From contig NZ_CP011388.1 in NCBI RefSeq assembly GCF_001644605.1, positions 452,440-516,439 on the forward strand: a stretch of 64,000 bases of DNA, given 5' to 3'. Each line of letters starts with the position of its first letter. The first letter of the stretch is position 1. The translations under genes were made by a program, and so were the position numbers. A model generated the notes under the pieces. The model saw only the letters and a list, made by a program, of their open reading frames with translations. It was not told where the DNA came from and did not search any database. Source of the stretch: Paenibacillus swuensis (GTDB taxonomy: Bacteria; Bacillota; Bacilli; Paenibacillales; DY6). Of the stretch, positions 8,599 through 17,098 are shown one piece after another.

Positions 8599-9606
8599 TC
8601 AGGTTCGCATCTGTTTGTAAACAGATGGTGTTATACCCGTATGTTTTTTGAAAAACTGGCTGAAGTAACGCTGATCCGGATACCCTACTTTTTCTCCGAT
8701 TTCGCCTATGGAATACTTCGTGTTGCGCATCAGCTTGGCCGCTTCACGAATGCGGATCCCGGCGATATAATCAGAATAATTCATCCCCGTTTCCTCTTTA
8801 AAGAGATTGCTTAAGTAAGAAATATTTACATAGAAGGTCTTTGCCAAACACGTTAAGGATAGATCCTCCTCCAGCCGTTCTTCCACATAACTTTTAATTT
8901 GTCTGATTAAAGCATTCTCATTATGTTCATGCAAGGTTAATAGTATCGTTTGCATCGTATGATCAAGAAGACACTGCATGTCCGCTGCCGAGATGCCGCC
9001 GGGAATGTCCGGATAAATATGATTGATGACATGCCCTCGTTCTTTGAAATAACATTCCTGGCCGAATCGTATCGATTGCCATATTTGGCGAACCTGGCTG
9101 TCGGGGGTGTTATATCGCTTAAAAAAAACGAACAGGTCCCGAATCAAGTCCTCAACAGCAGGAAGGTCATTGTTCTCAAGCGCGCATTTCAATTTGCTCT
9201 CCAGTTCATACGGAAAGGGAATGTTGTTTTCTTGTTTGATTTCTTTTACACGGATGAGCGTTTCGATGAGAAGCTCCGCATCAATCGGCTTTAATAAGTA
9301 ATCCAGCACTTGGTTGCGCAAGCTTTTCTGAATATATTCAAAATCATCGTAACCCGTCAGGACAATGACATTCGTAGCCGTGAAGGTCTTGTTGATTTCC
9401 TTCGACAGCTCGATCCCGTCCATACCGGGCATCATCAAATCTGTAATGACCAAATCTACAGAGTGCTCATGCAAAAACTCTAGCGCGGCTTCCCCGTCCT
9501 CCGCTTGGGCAATGACCTGCCAACCGAGCTTCTCCCAATCAATTAACTTTTGTAAGCCCAGCCTGATCAAGGGCTCGTCATCAATCAGCATTACTGTTAG
9601 CATCAT
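8599..9606 (-). CDS. YesN-type response regulator with AraC DNA-binding domain
   Basis: A 335-residue two-component regulator. The N-terminal receiver domain (residues 4-120) has the acidic pair DDE, the phospho-acceptor D56 in VITDLMMPGMDG, a conserved Thr (VLTGYDD) and Lys (LLKP). The C-terminal AraC/XylS domain (about 230-335) has two helix-turn-helix units, the second with GYPDQRYFSQFFKKHTG. Its start ATG-ATG follows AAAGGGGG. It is encoded 43 nt after the kinase and 11 nt before the second binding protein. It most likely activates the promoters at 7182-7246 and 14847-14911, which share an operator. Confidence 0.92.
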   Translation of the reverse strand: MMLTVMLIDDEPLIRLGLQKLIDWEKLGWQVIAQAEDGEAALEFLHEHSVDLVITDLMMPGMDGIELSKEINKTFTATNVIVLTGYDDFEYIQKSLRNQVLDYLLKPIDAELLIETLIRVKEIKQENNIPFPYELESKLKCALENNDLPAVEDLIRDLFVFFKRYNTPDSQVRQIWQSIRFGQECYFKERGHVINHIYPDIPGGISAADMQCLLDHTMQTILLTLHEHNENALIRQIKSYVEERLEEDLSLTCLAKTFYVNISYLSNLFKEETGMNYSDYIAGIRIREAAKLMRNTKYSIGEIGEKVGYPDQRYFSQFFKKHTGITPSVYKQMRT

Positions 9607-9649
9607 CCATCCCCCTTTGGCAGTTCTACGGCGATTTGCAAAATTTTAC

Positions 9650-11455
9650 TCATCCATACATGCTTGCTGACCTTGCCGGTAACTTGAGTTCCACACAAGT
9701 CCCCTCATGGTGAGTGCTGTTAATTTGCATACCGTAGGCTGTCCCGAATATGAGTTGAATCCGGCTTTGTACATTTTGCAATCCGATATGCTCTCCATGA
9801 AGCTTGGCATCCTTGTCCTCAAGAGCTCTCCTTACATGATGGAGTCGCTCTTCATTCATACCGGCACCGTTATCCTTGACGTAAATATGCAAATTTCCAT
9901 GAAGCAGTTCCGCAGTCAGTTGTAGCAATACCTTTCCTTTTTTCTTCTCTATGCCATGCTGTAACGCATTCTCAACAATCGGCTGTAACGTTAGCTTCAG
10001 CACTTGGCATGACATGGAGGCTGGTGAAGCATGGATCTCCACTTCAAATTTGTCTTGGTAGCGCATTTTTTGCAAATAGAGATAGTGGGTCACATGAGTG
10101 ATTTCTTTCTCAAGGGTGACAAAATCATCAGTGCCACTAATACTGTAGCGCAGCATTTTGGCAAGGGAGGTTACACTGCCAGCAATCTCGGTTTCGTCGT
10201 TGATCACAGCCTGCATACGAATGGTTTCCAATGTGTTATAGAGAAAATGGGGATTTATTTTACTTTTCAATGCTTCCATCTCAGCAATTTTGCGTTGCAT
10301 GTCAATATTTCTGTTGGTCTCAATCAATCCGCCGATTCTGCAGACGAGCTCATTAAAGTTGCCTGCCAATTCTCCCAGTTCGTTTTTGCCCTGTGCCGGT
10401 ACTGTCACAGTCAGGTCTCCCTCCTGAGCCCGTTTCATCGCAGCACGCATCTTCCGGATCGGAAGCACAATACTCTTGGCAATCATGGCCGAGCATAGGA
10501 CAGCAAGCAATAGAATCGCTACGGCCAATATGACGAACAACACGATTGTCATAGTTCCCATTTGCGTTACTTCGATGTAAGGCAGCATGCATACGACGCG
10601 GAACCCGGTTTTGGATGAAACATTCTGTACGTACAAATACTTTGTTCCCATAAATTCGACGACATGGCTTCCATTGGTTTGTTTCTGAAGTCGGGAAATC
10701 AACTGTGTTTCCCAACCTTTTTCGAGATTGTTTTCGGCAGCGTACAGCATTTGGTCACTGCCTGTAAGAACGAACCAGAAACCGTTGCTGCCTACCTGTG
10801 TATCATTGGCAATCCGGTCCAGTACGTTTAAATTGCAGTAGAGCAGCAAATAGCCAATATAATAGCCGGAATTAAAATCCAATAGCTTGCGTGCCACAGA
10901 AAATACGGGAGTCGGCGGTGCGAATTGAAAGTCAGCGATATGTTTAGGCAGCACCACGGTTTCACCGTGGGAGCGTAAGAGCGGTTCTAACATTTCTTCT
11001 TCTAAATAGAGATTGTTCATTCTTACCGGCCCATAAATGCTTTTCGTATATGTTTTATCGTCGTTGGAAATGATCGAAATAAAATCGATATTATCGGTCA
11101 CTGTCAGCACATCATCCAGAAACGTGTCGATAGCTTGTACAGCCTGTGAAACCGTTTTTCCCCGCGACGAAGAATTTTCCATGATTTGAATGAGATGGTT
11201 CTGAAGCTCCTGATTGTTGTAGCTCATATACGAAATCGTTTCCATTTCCCGCAAATACTCATTAAGTGAAATATTAATATGTTTAGCAAGCTGCGTCGTT
11301 CCCGCCGTCACTTCCGTCTTGATCTGAGCCATCTGTATAAAGAATAAAACGCTGCCAAAGAGCAGCAGCGGAAATAGGATACAGGCGGAATACATAATCA
11401 TCAGCTTCGGCTGCATCTGGATATCGTGAAACAAAGATTGCCAGTAGCGCTTCAC
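9650..11455 (-). CDS. YesM-type sensor histidine kinase
   Basis: A 601-residue membrane kinase. Transmembrane segments lie near residues 20-40 and 275-305 and bracket an extracellular sensor domain. A HAMP domain (IVLPIRKMRAAMKRAQEGDL) follows, then the His_kinase domain with the phospho-acceptor in INPHFLYNTLE (about H403). The ATPase domain has the N box VENALQHGIEKK and the G1 box DNGAGM. I chose a GTG start at 11455 because GGGAGG lies 6 nt upstream and the promoter at 11527-11554 leaves a 65-nt leader; the open frame upstream offers only a TTG inside that promoter. It pairs with the regulator at 8599-9606. Confidence 0.9.
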   Translation of the reverse strand: MKRYWQSLFHDIQMQPKLMIMYSACILFPLLLFGSVLFFIQMAQIKTEVTAGTTQLAKHINISLNEYLREMETISYMSYNNQELQNHLIQIMENSSSRGKTVSQAVQAIDTFLDDVLTVTDNIDFISIISNDDKTYTKSIYGPVRMNNLYLEEEMLEPLLRSHGETVVLPKHIADFQFAPPTPVFSVARKLLDFNSGYYIGYLLLYCNLNVLDRIANDTQVGSNGFWFVLTGSDQMLYAAENNLEKGWETQLISRLQKQTNGSHVVEFMGTKYLYVQNVSSKTGFRVVCMLPYIEVTQMGTMTIVLFVILAVAILLLAVLCSAMIAKSIVLPIRKMRAAMKRAQEGDLTVTVPAQGKNELGELAGNFNELVCRIGGLIETNRNIDMQRKIAEMEALKSKINPHFLYNTLETIRMQAVINDETEIAGSVTSLAKMLRYSISGTDDFVTLEKEITHVTHYLYLQKMRYQDKFEVEIHASPASMSCQVLKLTLQPIVENALQHGIEKKKGKVLLQLTAELLHGNLHIYVKDNGAGMNEERLHHVRRALEDKDAKLHGEHIGLQNVQSRIQLIFGTAYGMQINSTHHEGTCVELKLPARSASMYG

Positions 11456-11526
11456 AGGTGTCCTCCCGTCTCCTGTATAATGGAATAGCCGTCGGCCGTA
11501 AATCGGGTATTTAATCCGGCAGGTCA

Positions 11527-11554
11527 ATTATATGATAGAAATGTTACCAAACAA
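11527..11554 (-). promoter_or_regulatory. Promoter of the kinase-regulator-sensor operon
   Basis: On the minus strand TTGTTT (11549-11554) is followed after 16 nt by TATAAT (11527-11532). It lies in the gap between the permease gene and the kinase, so the signalling genes can be expressed independently of the transporter. Confidence 0.55.
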
Positions 11555-11593
11555 CCTCTAGAAAAGATAGTATGATTTACTTGTTTATGTGAA

Positions 11594-12445
11594 TCACCCT
11601 TTGACGCCGCTTCCCATCGACATCCCATCCTGCAGCTGTTTCTGAAAAAAGCCATATAGCACTAATACAGGCAGCATAGCGATGGTTAATCCGGCGAATA
11701 AGGCGCCGTAATCGGTACGATATTGCATGGCTGTAGATAAGAATGAGATCCCGATGGGAATCGTAAATTTCTCCTCTTCCGAAATGAACGTGATGGCAAT
11801 CGGGTACTCGTTCCAAAAGTTAATTACATTTACAATAGCGGCTATTACTATACCCGGCTTAACCAAAGGTAAGGCGACCCTAATAAACATTTGATAATAC
11901 GAAGCTCCGTCCAGTACGCTTGCTTCCATTAAGGAATGCGGAATCGCTTTGAAAAATCCGCTCAATAAAAACAGCGTAAAGGGGACTTGCAACACAGCAT
12001 AAATGATAATAATCCCGGTCAGACTGTTCGTCATGTGCAAAGCTTGGGCTTGAAAGAACAACGGCACCAGCAGCAGAATAGAAGGAATCATCATTCCTGC
12101 CGTATAGACGAACCCCATGATTTTTGAACCCATGAAGCGAAACCGGGACAAGGCAAACGCTGAGGTAGACGCCATCAAGAGGACCAGCACCAATGCGCCA
12201 GCCACTACCAAAAAACTGTTCATAAAATACAAGTAAAATTTGGAGGAGAACCAGGCGTTGTAATAGTTGATCCACTGCGGTGAAGCAGGCAGCGACCAAG
12301 GGTCTGCAAAAAATTCCGCATTTGTCTTCAGCGAAGAATTTAATACCCACAGCAGCGGCAAAAGCACCGTCAAGGCGCTCAGCAGAAGGAACAGCCGGAG
12401 TACGATCCCTTGTGTTTTTTTCCAAACGATATTGTTTTCTGCCAT
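11594..12445 (-). CDS. Sugar ABC transporter permease, MalG/CUT1 type
   Basis: A 283-residue inner-membrane protein with six predicted hydrophobic segments. The EAA-loop motif EASVLDGASYYQMFIRVALP contacts the ATPase subunit. It starts 2 nt after the stop codon of the upstream permease, with GAGGAG 8 nt before the ATG, so the two are translated together. It should form a heterodimer with the 12448-13356 product. No ATPase gene is present in the locus; an MsmX-type shared ATPase encoded elsewhere is likely, as in many Firmicutes CUT1 systems. Confidence 0.9.
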   Translation of the reverse strand: MAENNIVWKKTQGIVLRLFLLLSALTVLLPLLWVLNSSLKTNAEFFADPWSLPASPQWINYYNAWFSSKFYLYFMNSFLVVAGALVLVLLMASTSAFALSRFRFMGSKIMGFVYTAGMMIPSILLLVPLFFQAQALHMTNSLTGIIIIYAVLQVPFTLFLLSGFFKAIPHSLMEASVLDGASYYQMFIRVALPLVKPGIVIAAIVNVINFWNEYPIAITFISEEEKFTIPIGISFLSTAMQYRTDYGALFAGLTIAMLPVLVLYGFFQKQLQDGMSMGSGVKG

Positions 12446-12447
12446 CT

Positions 12448-13356
12448 TTATAACTCCTCGCTATTTCGTTCCAGTACGCGCTTAACCAATAAAGCCAAAC
12501 CTGTTGAAATGATAAGCAGAATGACTGCTGCAGCGCTTGCGTAACCTACACGGTTGGAAGCAAAGGCGAAGCGGTAAATATACGACCCCATGACTTCCGA
12601 CTGATAATTTGGTCCGCCGCCCGTGGTGGACATAATAATAACAAAATTCAAATTCAACGTGGTGTAGAGCACTGTAATAATGACAAATTTAATTTGTTCC
12701 ATAATTAGCGGCAAGGTGATCTGGAATAGCTGACGTGTCTCACTTGCGCCGTCGATTCTCGCAGCCTCGTAAATTTCTTCGGGAACATCGTTGATGGCAG
12801 CAATAATCGTAATCATAAACAATCCGATACCCGCCCATGATGCAATCATAATGACAGACGGGATGACCGTTTTGTATTCACCCAGCCAGGCATGGGTCCA
12901 GCTCTCGAAGCCAACCAGCTTAAGCAGCTCGTTCACAAATCCGTTATTCGGCTGCAATACAAAAGACCACAATATACCGATTACCACTACGGAGATCACG
13001 CATGGCAGGAACAACACGAAGCGGTAGAAGCCCGCCTCTTTCTTTGAAATCAACTTTCGTGTCAATAAAGCGGCAAGCAGCACAGCCAATGCTAAAATGA
13101 GTATCTCCTTACCCAGAAGGATCAACATATCGTTCATAATAGATTCTTTAAAAATGGGATCCTTGAACAATTCCATATAATTCTGTAAGCCAACGAACGT
13201 GCGGACATCCGAATAACCCGACCATTCGTACAAACTTGTTTTGATGCCTGAATATAAAGGGATGATTGCAAATATTACATACAGTGCAAACGTGGGAACT
13301 GTAAACAGCAGCAAAAATCTGCTTCGGGCACCATTTCTTATATCTAACTTATTCAT
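12448..13356 (-). CDS. Sugar ABC transporter permease, MalF/UgpA type
   Basis: A 302-residue membrane protein with six hydrophobic segments and the EAA motif YEAARIDGASETRQLFQITLP. It begins at an ATG with AAGGAGAG 5 nt upstream; an in-frame ATG ten codons earlier has no ribosome binding site and would overlap the intercistronic hairpin. It follows the binding lipoprotein gene across a 57-nt gap containing that hairpin. It is the partner of the MalG-type permease directly downstream. Confidence 0.9.
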   Translation of the reverse strand: MNKLDIRNGARSRFLLLFTVPTFALYVIFAIIPLYSGIKTSLYEWSGYSDVRTFVGLQNYMELFKDPIFKESIMNDMLILLGKEILILALAVLLAALLTRKLISKKEAGFYRFVLFLPCVISVVVIGILWSFVLQPNNGFVNELLKLVGFESWTHAWLGEYKTVIPSVIMIASWAGIGLFMITIIAAINDVPEEIYEAARIDGASETRQLFQITLPLIMEQIKFVIITVLYTTLNLNFVIIMSTTGGGPNYQSEVMGSYIYRFAFASNRVGYASAAAVILLIISTGLALLVKRVLERNSEEL

Positions 13357-13376
13357 AAACACTCTCCTTGGAAAAA

Positions 13377-13404
13377 TATCCTGCAAACCGGGGTTTGCAG
13401 GATA
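13377..13404 (-). terminator. Intercistronic hairpin between binding protein and permeases
   Basis: A perfect 12-bp inverted repeat (ATCCTGCAAACC pairing with GGTTTGCAGGAT) is followed on the minus strand by ATTTTTCC. A hairpin here would lower permease expression relative to the binding protein by partial termination or 3'-end stabilisation, a common arrangement in ABC sugar operons. Confidence 0.7.
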
Positions 13405-13413
13405 CGAAAGAAA

Positions 13414-14751
13414 TTACCTTACTTTTACCGCCTCTTGTTCAGCGCTTTCAGCTACACTATCCACTGTCGCTTCGCCGAGAATAATCGCATTGACTCCGTT
13501 TCGAAGCACATCCTCGACTTGTTGAGGAATGTTACGCGGCTGCGGTACGACAGCAACGTTGCTGTCGGCAAGCCAATTCTGTACGCTCTTGGTGCTGTCT
13601 GCCACATTCAAATTTGAAATATCAATATTTAGTGCCGCAGGGGAACCTGTCATCTCTACAAAACGTTTCACATTCTCTTCGCGGTACAGGTAACCCAGGA
13701 AAGCAAGCGCCGCCTCTTTGTTTTTGGCTTTAGAGGAGATTGCTATATTGATGCTGTTCACGCCGACAGCATAAGGCTGCCCGGCATCCTGCATCACGGA
13801 TGGAATGAATTTCATATTAAAGCCGGAGGGAATATCCTTCTTCATCTCCGACTCTAGCCATAATCCGTTCGGAATAAGTGCCGCGTTATGGTTAAGCCAC
13901 TCCATTTGCGATTGCGTATGATTGAGCGCCACCGTGCCGTTCAAGAAGTAGCCTGCTTTTGCGAGCTTTTCATATTTAGTCAACGCTTTCTTAAATGCAG
14001 GGCTTGTAAAGACGCCGGGCTTGAGGGAAACAGCATCTTGCAGCAGCGTACCGCCTTCAGAAATCAACTGCTGATACAACGTGCCTCTTAGCAAGTATTG
14101 GTATTGACCGGCAAAGTCCATCAAGCTTACTTTCTGCTTCTTTAGCTGCTCTCCCAGTGCCATCAGTTCATCGAAGTTGGAAGGAACCTTCAGGTTATTA
14201 TCGGTAAAGTATTTGTCATCGTACCAAGTCCCCCATGTACTAAGGATGTACGGAGCGCGGTACACTTCTTTATTCTCATCCACGAGACCCTTCATAATTG
14301 AATCTTTCACAAGCTTTCCTTCACTGATGGCAGCGCTGCTGTAGAAGCTGCGCAGATCCAGAAACTGCCCGTCCGCCTCCATCGCATCCCAAGCCAGATC
14401 GGGGCCGTCCAGAAAGACTAAATCCGGCGTATCTTCTCCCAGCCAGCGGGTTTTCATCGTTGCATTAATTTGCGCGCCCATATTCTTTTTGATTTTAAGA
14501 TCTGGATTTTCCTTTTGGAAGCCGTCGATCATTTCGTTCCACCATGCATCGCCATAACCGCCTACAAAAACTTGAAGCTCCAGATTACCGCTCAATCCTT
14601 TGGAGGCAGTCTCGCCAGATGCGTTCTCCGTCGGCGTGTTCGTTGAAACCTTGGAATTTTCCGCAGATTTCGTACTGCACCCGGTAAACAGCATTGCGCT
14701 TACAAGTACGGTTGTCATAACCGTTGTGATCATTCGGAACCCCTTTTTCAT
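13414..14751 (-). CDS. Sugar-binding lipoprotein of CUT1 ABC transporter (SBP family 1)
   Basis: A 445-residue extracellular binding protein. The signal peptide ends in lipobox LFTGC (C25), followed by a Ser/Thr/Asn-rich linker. The body is homologous to the membrane-anchored binding protein at 7271-8587. The start ATG at 14751 has AGAGGG 7 nt upstream; a TTG two codons earlier is less likely. It heads the transport operon with the two permeases. Its promoter at 14847-14911 carries the same operator as the GH89 gene, so importer and enzyme should respond to the same signal. The substrate is plausibly an alpha-GlcNAc-containing sugar or the released GlcNAc disaccharide (inference). Confidence 0.9.
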   Translation of the reverse strand: MKKGFRMITTVMTTVLVSAMLFTGCSTKSAENSKVSTNTPTENASGETASKGLSGNLELQVFVGGYGDAWWNEMIDGFQKENPDLKIKKNMGAQINATMKTRWLGEDTPDLVFLDGPDLAWDAMEADGQFLDLRSFYSSAAISEGKLVKDSIMKGLVDENKEVYRAPYILSTWGTWYDDKYFTDNNLKVPSNFDELMALGEQLKKQKVSLMDFAGQYQYLLRGTLYQQLISEGGTLLQDAVSLKPGVFTSPAFKKALTKYEKLAKAGYFLNGTVALNHTQSQMEWLNHNAALIPNGLWLESEMKKDIPSGFNMKFIPSVMQDAGQPYAVGVNSINIAISSKAKNKEAALAFLGYLYREENVKRFVEMTGSPAALNIDISNLNVADSTKSVQNWLADSNVAVVPQPRNIPQQVEDVLRNGVNAIILGEATVDSVAESAEQEAVKVR

Positions 14752-14846
14752 TGCCAATCCCTCTCTTTTGTAGACGCTTTCGCACCTTGTTAACGTTATG
14801 GAACCGTCAGTAGTTATCCCTTGCCGATTCCAACGTTTCTACTCTA

Positions 14847-14911
14847 ATCATAAATTTGCAGGCGATTTGGAGAAACCATCGGATTTTGTATAAAATGTTT
14901 GATTATTTTGT
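14847..14911 (-). promoter_or_regulatory. Operator and promoter of the transport operon (shared with 7182-7246)
   Basis: The 28-bp element at 14884-14911 matches 7219-7246 at roughly three quarters of positions, including AAAATGTTTG and TTTTGT. The -10 box TATGAT (14847-14852) follows after exactly 31 nt, the same spacing as at the GH89 promoter. The operator overlaps the stop codon of the oxidoreductase gene ending at 14903. Confidence 0.65.
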
Positions 14912-15904
14912 TTTCTGCGGCAATGTTACGGGTCTTCCAAGTGTTGCTGATTCATAAGCTCCCAGCGCAACCTCCACTGATCTCAATCCATCCTCGCCGC
15001 TGATCGGGACCGGGTTCCCGTCAAGAATGGCCTGAACGAAAGCTTTGAGCATGTACAAATCCATGTTATCGCCCCAGTAGCTCCATTCCCCTTTTCCTGT
15101 CTCCTCACTATATACAACATTTTTTTGAGCGAAAGAATCGATTGAAAGGACGCCCTTCGTCCCGACGATTTCCATGGTTACGTCTCCCCAAGTCGGGTAA
15201 CTTGCGGTGCGTGACCAGCTCGGATCCAGGACAGCAAAAACGCCATTGTCGAACTTTACATGTACCATGCCCGAATCATCAATTTTCTTGCCGTAAAACA
15301 AGCTCTCCGCATAGGCGTGCACTTCAACTACCCTGGAGCCAAGGAACCAATTCATCAAATCCATGACATGAACGGTATGATCCATGACCGCTCCGCCCCC
15401 TGACAACGTCTTGTCGGCAAACCATTCGGGCTGCGGGAAGCTTCCGCGGTTTGTGCCTTTGATGGCTACTATATTGCCGATTTCTCCGTCGTCAATGGCC
15501 TTTTTCGCCTGAACAACAGCAGCCAAATACCGGCATGGAAACGCTGTCATCAGTTGTACATCATTTTCCTTACACACCTCGATCATGCGCTCCATCTCTT
15601 GCACGGAAATGCCGAGCGGCTTCTCGCACAGTACATTCTTACCGGCGCGTGCGGCATCTATTGTCATTTGTGCATGGTACGCATTTTCCGAACAGATCAC
15701 AACGGCATCCACATCCGTAGCCAGCAGATCGTGATAGTTTTCGTAATACGGCAGTTGGTAACGGTTTAGTACGTCTTCCACCCGGCTTCTGTTCTCGTCA
15801 GCAATGCCGACAATAACGACATCGGGCATCTGCACCAACGCGTCCAAATAACTGTGCGCATGCAAATGAGCAAAGCTTATCATGCCGACCTTCAATTTAT
15901 CCAT
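14903..15904 (-). CDS. Gfo/Idh/MocA-family oxidoreductase
   Basis: A 333-residue NAD(P)-dependent sugar or inositol dehydrogenase-like protein. The Rossmann domain covers residues 1-120 and includes the family motif CEKPLG. The C-terminal domain contains GGGAVMDHTVHVMDLMNW, the typical substrate/active-site helix. The nucleotide-binding loop reads GMISFAHLHAHSY, not the usual GxGxxG, so cofactor handling may differ. It lies 26 nt after a second family member and is preceded by GGAGGG. Family members oxidise or epimerise sugar hydroxyls; the substrate here is unknown. Confidence 0.88.
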   Translation of the reverse strand: MDKLKVGMISFAHLHAHSYLDALVQMPDVVIVGIADENRSRVEDVLNRYQLPYYENYHDLLATDVDAVVICSENAYHAQMTIDAARAGKNVLCEKPLGISVQEMERMIEVCKENDVQLMTAFPCRYLAAVVQAKKAIDDGEIGNIVAIKGTNRGSFPQPEWFADKTLSGGGAVMDHTVHVMDLMNWFLGSRVVEVHAYAESLFYGKKIDDSGMVHVKFDNGVFAVLDPSWSRTASYPTWGDVTMEIVGTKGVLSIDSFAQKNVVYSEETGKGEWSYWGDNMDLYMLKAFVQAILDGNPVPISGEDGLRSVEVALGAYESATLGRPVTLPQKTK

Positions 15905-15930
15905 TCAGTGTCCCTCCAGTTCCATCAAGA

Positions 15931-16908
15931 TTACAACATGACAACGTTCCCGGTACGTGCGGATTCAAGTGCAGCTTCCGCAATTCTTACGGCCTGACAG
16001 GCGTCCTTCGCCGTAACCCTTGGCTCTTGCTGCTCTTGAATGCATGCAAGAAAATGGGCCAGCTCCAGATCGTATGGGCTCTTGTAGCCTGGACTTTGCG
16101 GCACTTCCGCAAATTTGGAACGATCGAAATTCACAGACGCCTTACGGATATGCAACGATTGCGAAGCCATGCTGTCATTCTGAATGATGCCCTTGGAACC
16201 GGCGAATTCCGCAGATGTGCGAAAAGATCCGGGATATCCCCAGAATCCTTCCAGATTGGCAATGGTCCCGTTATGGAAAACCAGGGTGACCAGCGCATAG
16301 TCCATTTTCTCGTCTCTGTGATTCAGGCAATAGACCGACTTCACCTCGCCGAGCGTCCAGCGCATATAATCGATATCGTGCACCATCAGATCCAGAATGA
16401 CGCCGCCGCTCTTCTCCATCTCTTTGAACCATAGACTTTTATTTCCCGGATGCTCGCCTACCCGTCTGGCATGGGCGACCCCTACCCGACCTACCCTGCC
16501 AGCGTCAATTTCCTGCTTCATCCGGACATATTCCGGAAAGAAGCGCACCACATGGCCAACATACAGTTGAACTCCTTTGTGCTCGCAATACCGGCTAATT
16601 TCTTCTGCATCATTCGACGTCAACGCCAGTGGCTTCTCACATATAATGTGCTTGCCGAAATCCGCTGCCTTGCACACATAATCCTTGTGCAAATAGCTCG
16701 GCAGCGTAATGCTGACGACATCCGGGTCCACGGCGGTTATCATTGCTTCCAGCGATCCAAAAGCTGTCGTTCCCGTCTCCCCGGCCAATTCTTCAGCCAT
16801 CTCCATTCGGATATCACAGACGCCCACCAGCTTCACAGCGGGCATTTTGGCATAGCTGTGCGCATGTATGCTGCCCATTCCTCCACATCCAACTACGGCG
16901 ACTTTCAT
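15931..16908 (-). CDS. Gfo/Idh/MocA-family oxidoreductase
   Basis: A 325-residue protein with a canonical Rossmann loop VAVVGCGGMGSIHAHSY at the N-terminus, CEKPLAL, and the C-terminal helix SGGVILDLMVHDIDYMRW. Known members use NAD(P) to oxidise sugars, inositols or their derivatives. It is the first gene of a two-gene operon, starts at ATG after AGGAGGAG, and is divergent from the AraC regulator at 17099, which probably controls it. Confidence 0.9.
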   Translation of the reverse strand: MKVAVVGCGGMGSIHAHSYAKMPAVKLVGVCDIRMEMAEELAGETGTTAFGSLEAMITAVDPDVVSITLPSYLHKDYVCKAADFGKHIICEKPLALTSNDAEEISRYCEHKGVQLYVGHVVRFFPEYVRMKQEIDAGRVGRVGVAHARRVGEHPGNKSLWFKEMEKSGGVILDLMVHDIDYMRWTLGEVKSVYCLNHRDEKMDYALVTLVFHNGTIANLEGFWGYPGSFRTSAEFAGSKGIIQNDSMASQSLHIRKASVNFDRSKFAEVPQSPGYKSPYDLELAHFLACIQEQQEPRVTAKDACQAVRIAEAALESARTGNVVML

Positions 16909-16968
16909 CGTGTTATCTCCTCCTTTTTGCTGCGATCCGCTTGCGATGATTGAACAGGTTGAAATACA

Positions 16969-16997
16969 TTGGATCTTTTTTTGCCAGCGTATATAAT
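16969..16997 (+). promoter_or_regulatory. Promoter of the divergent AraC regulator
   Basis: TTGGAT (16969-16974) and TATAAT (16992-16997) are separated by 17 nt. The leader to the ATG at 17099 is about 95 nt. Confidence 0.55.
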
Positions 16998-17098
16998 GTT
17001 TCTAATAATAACGATAAAGGCTTTCGGCTATTTTAAACATGACGCCATTTATCTCATTACTATTCATATTTGTTCCAGCTCGAATCGGAGGGATTCGC

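Noticed and set aside
16980-17000. Partial match to the GH89/transport operator (AAACATTATATAC on the minus strand) upstream of the oxidoreductases
   Set aside because: Only half of the element matches, no -10 box occurs at the 31-nt spacing, and the same bases form the AraC promoter.
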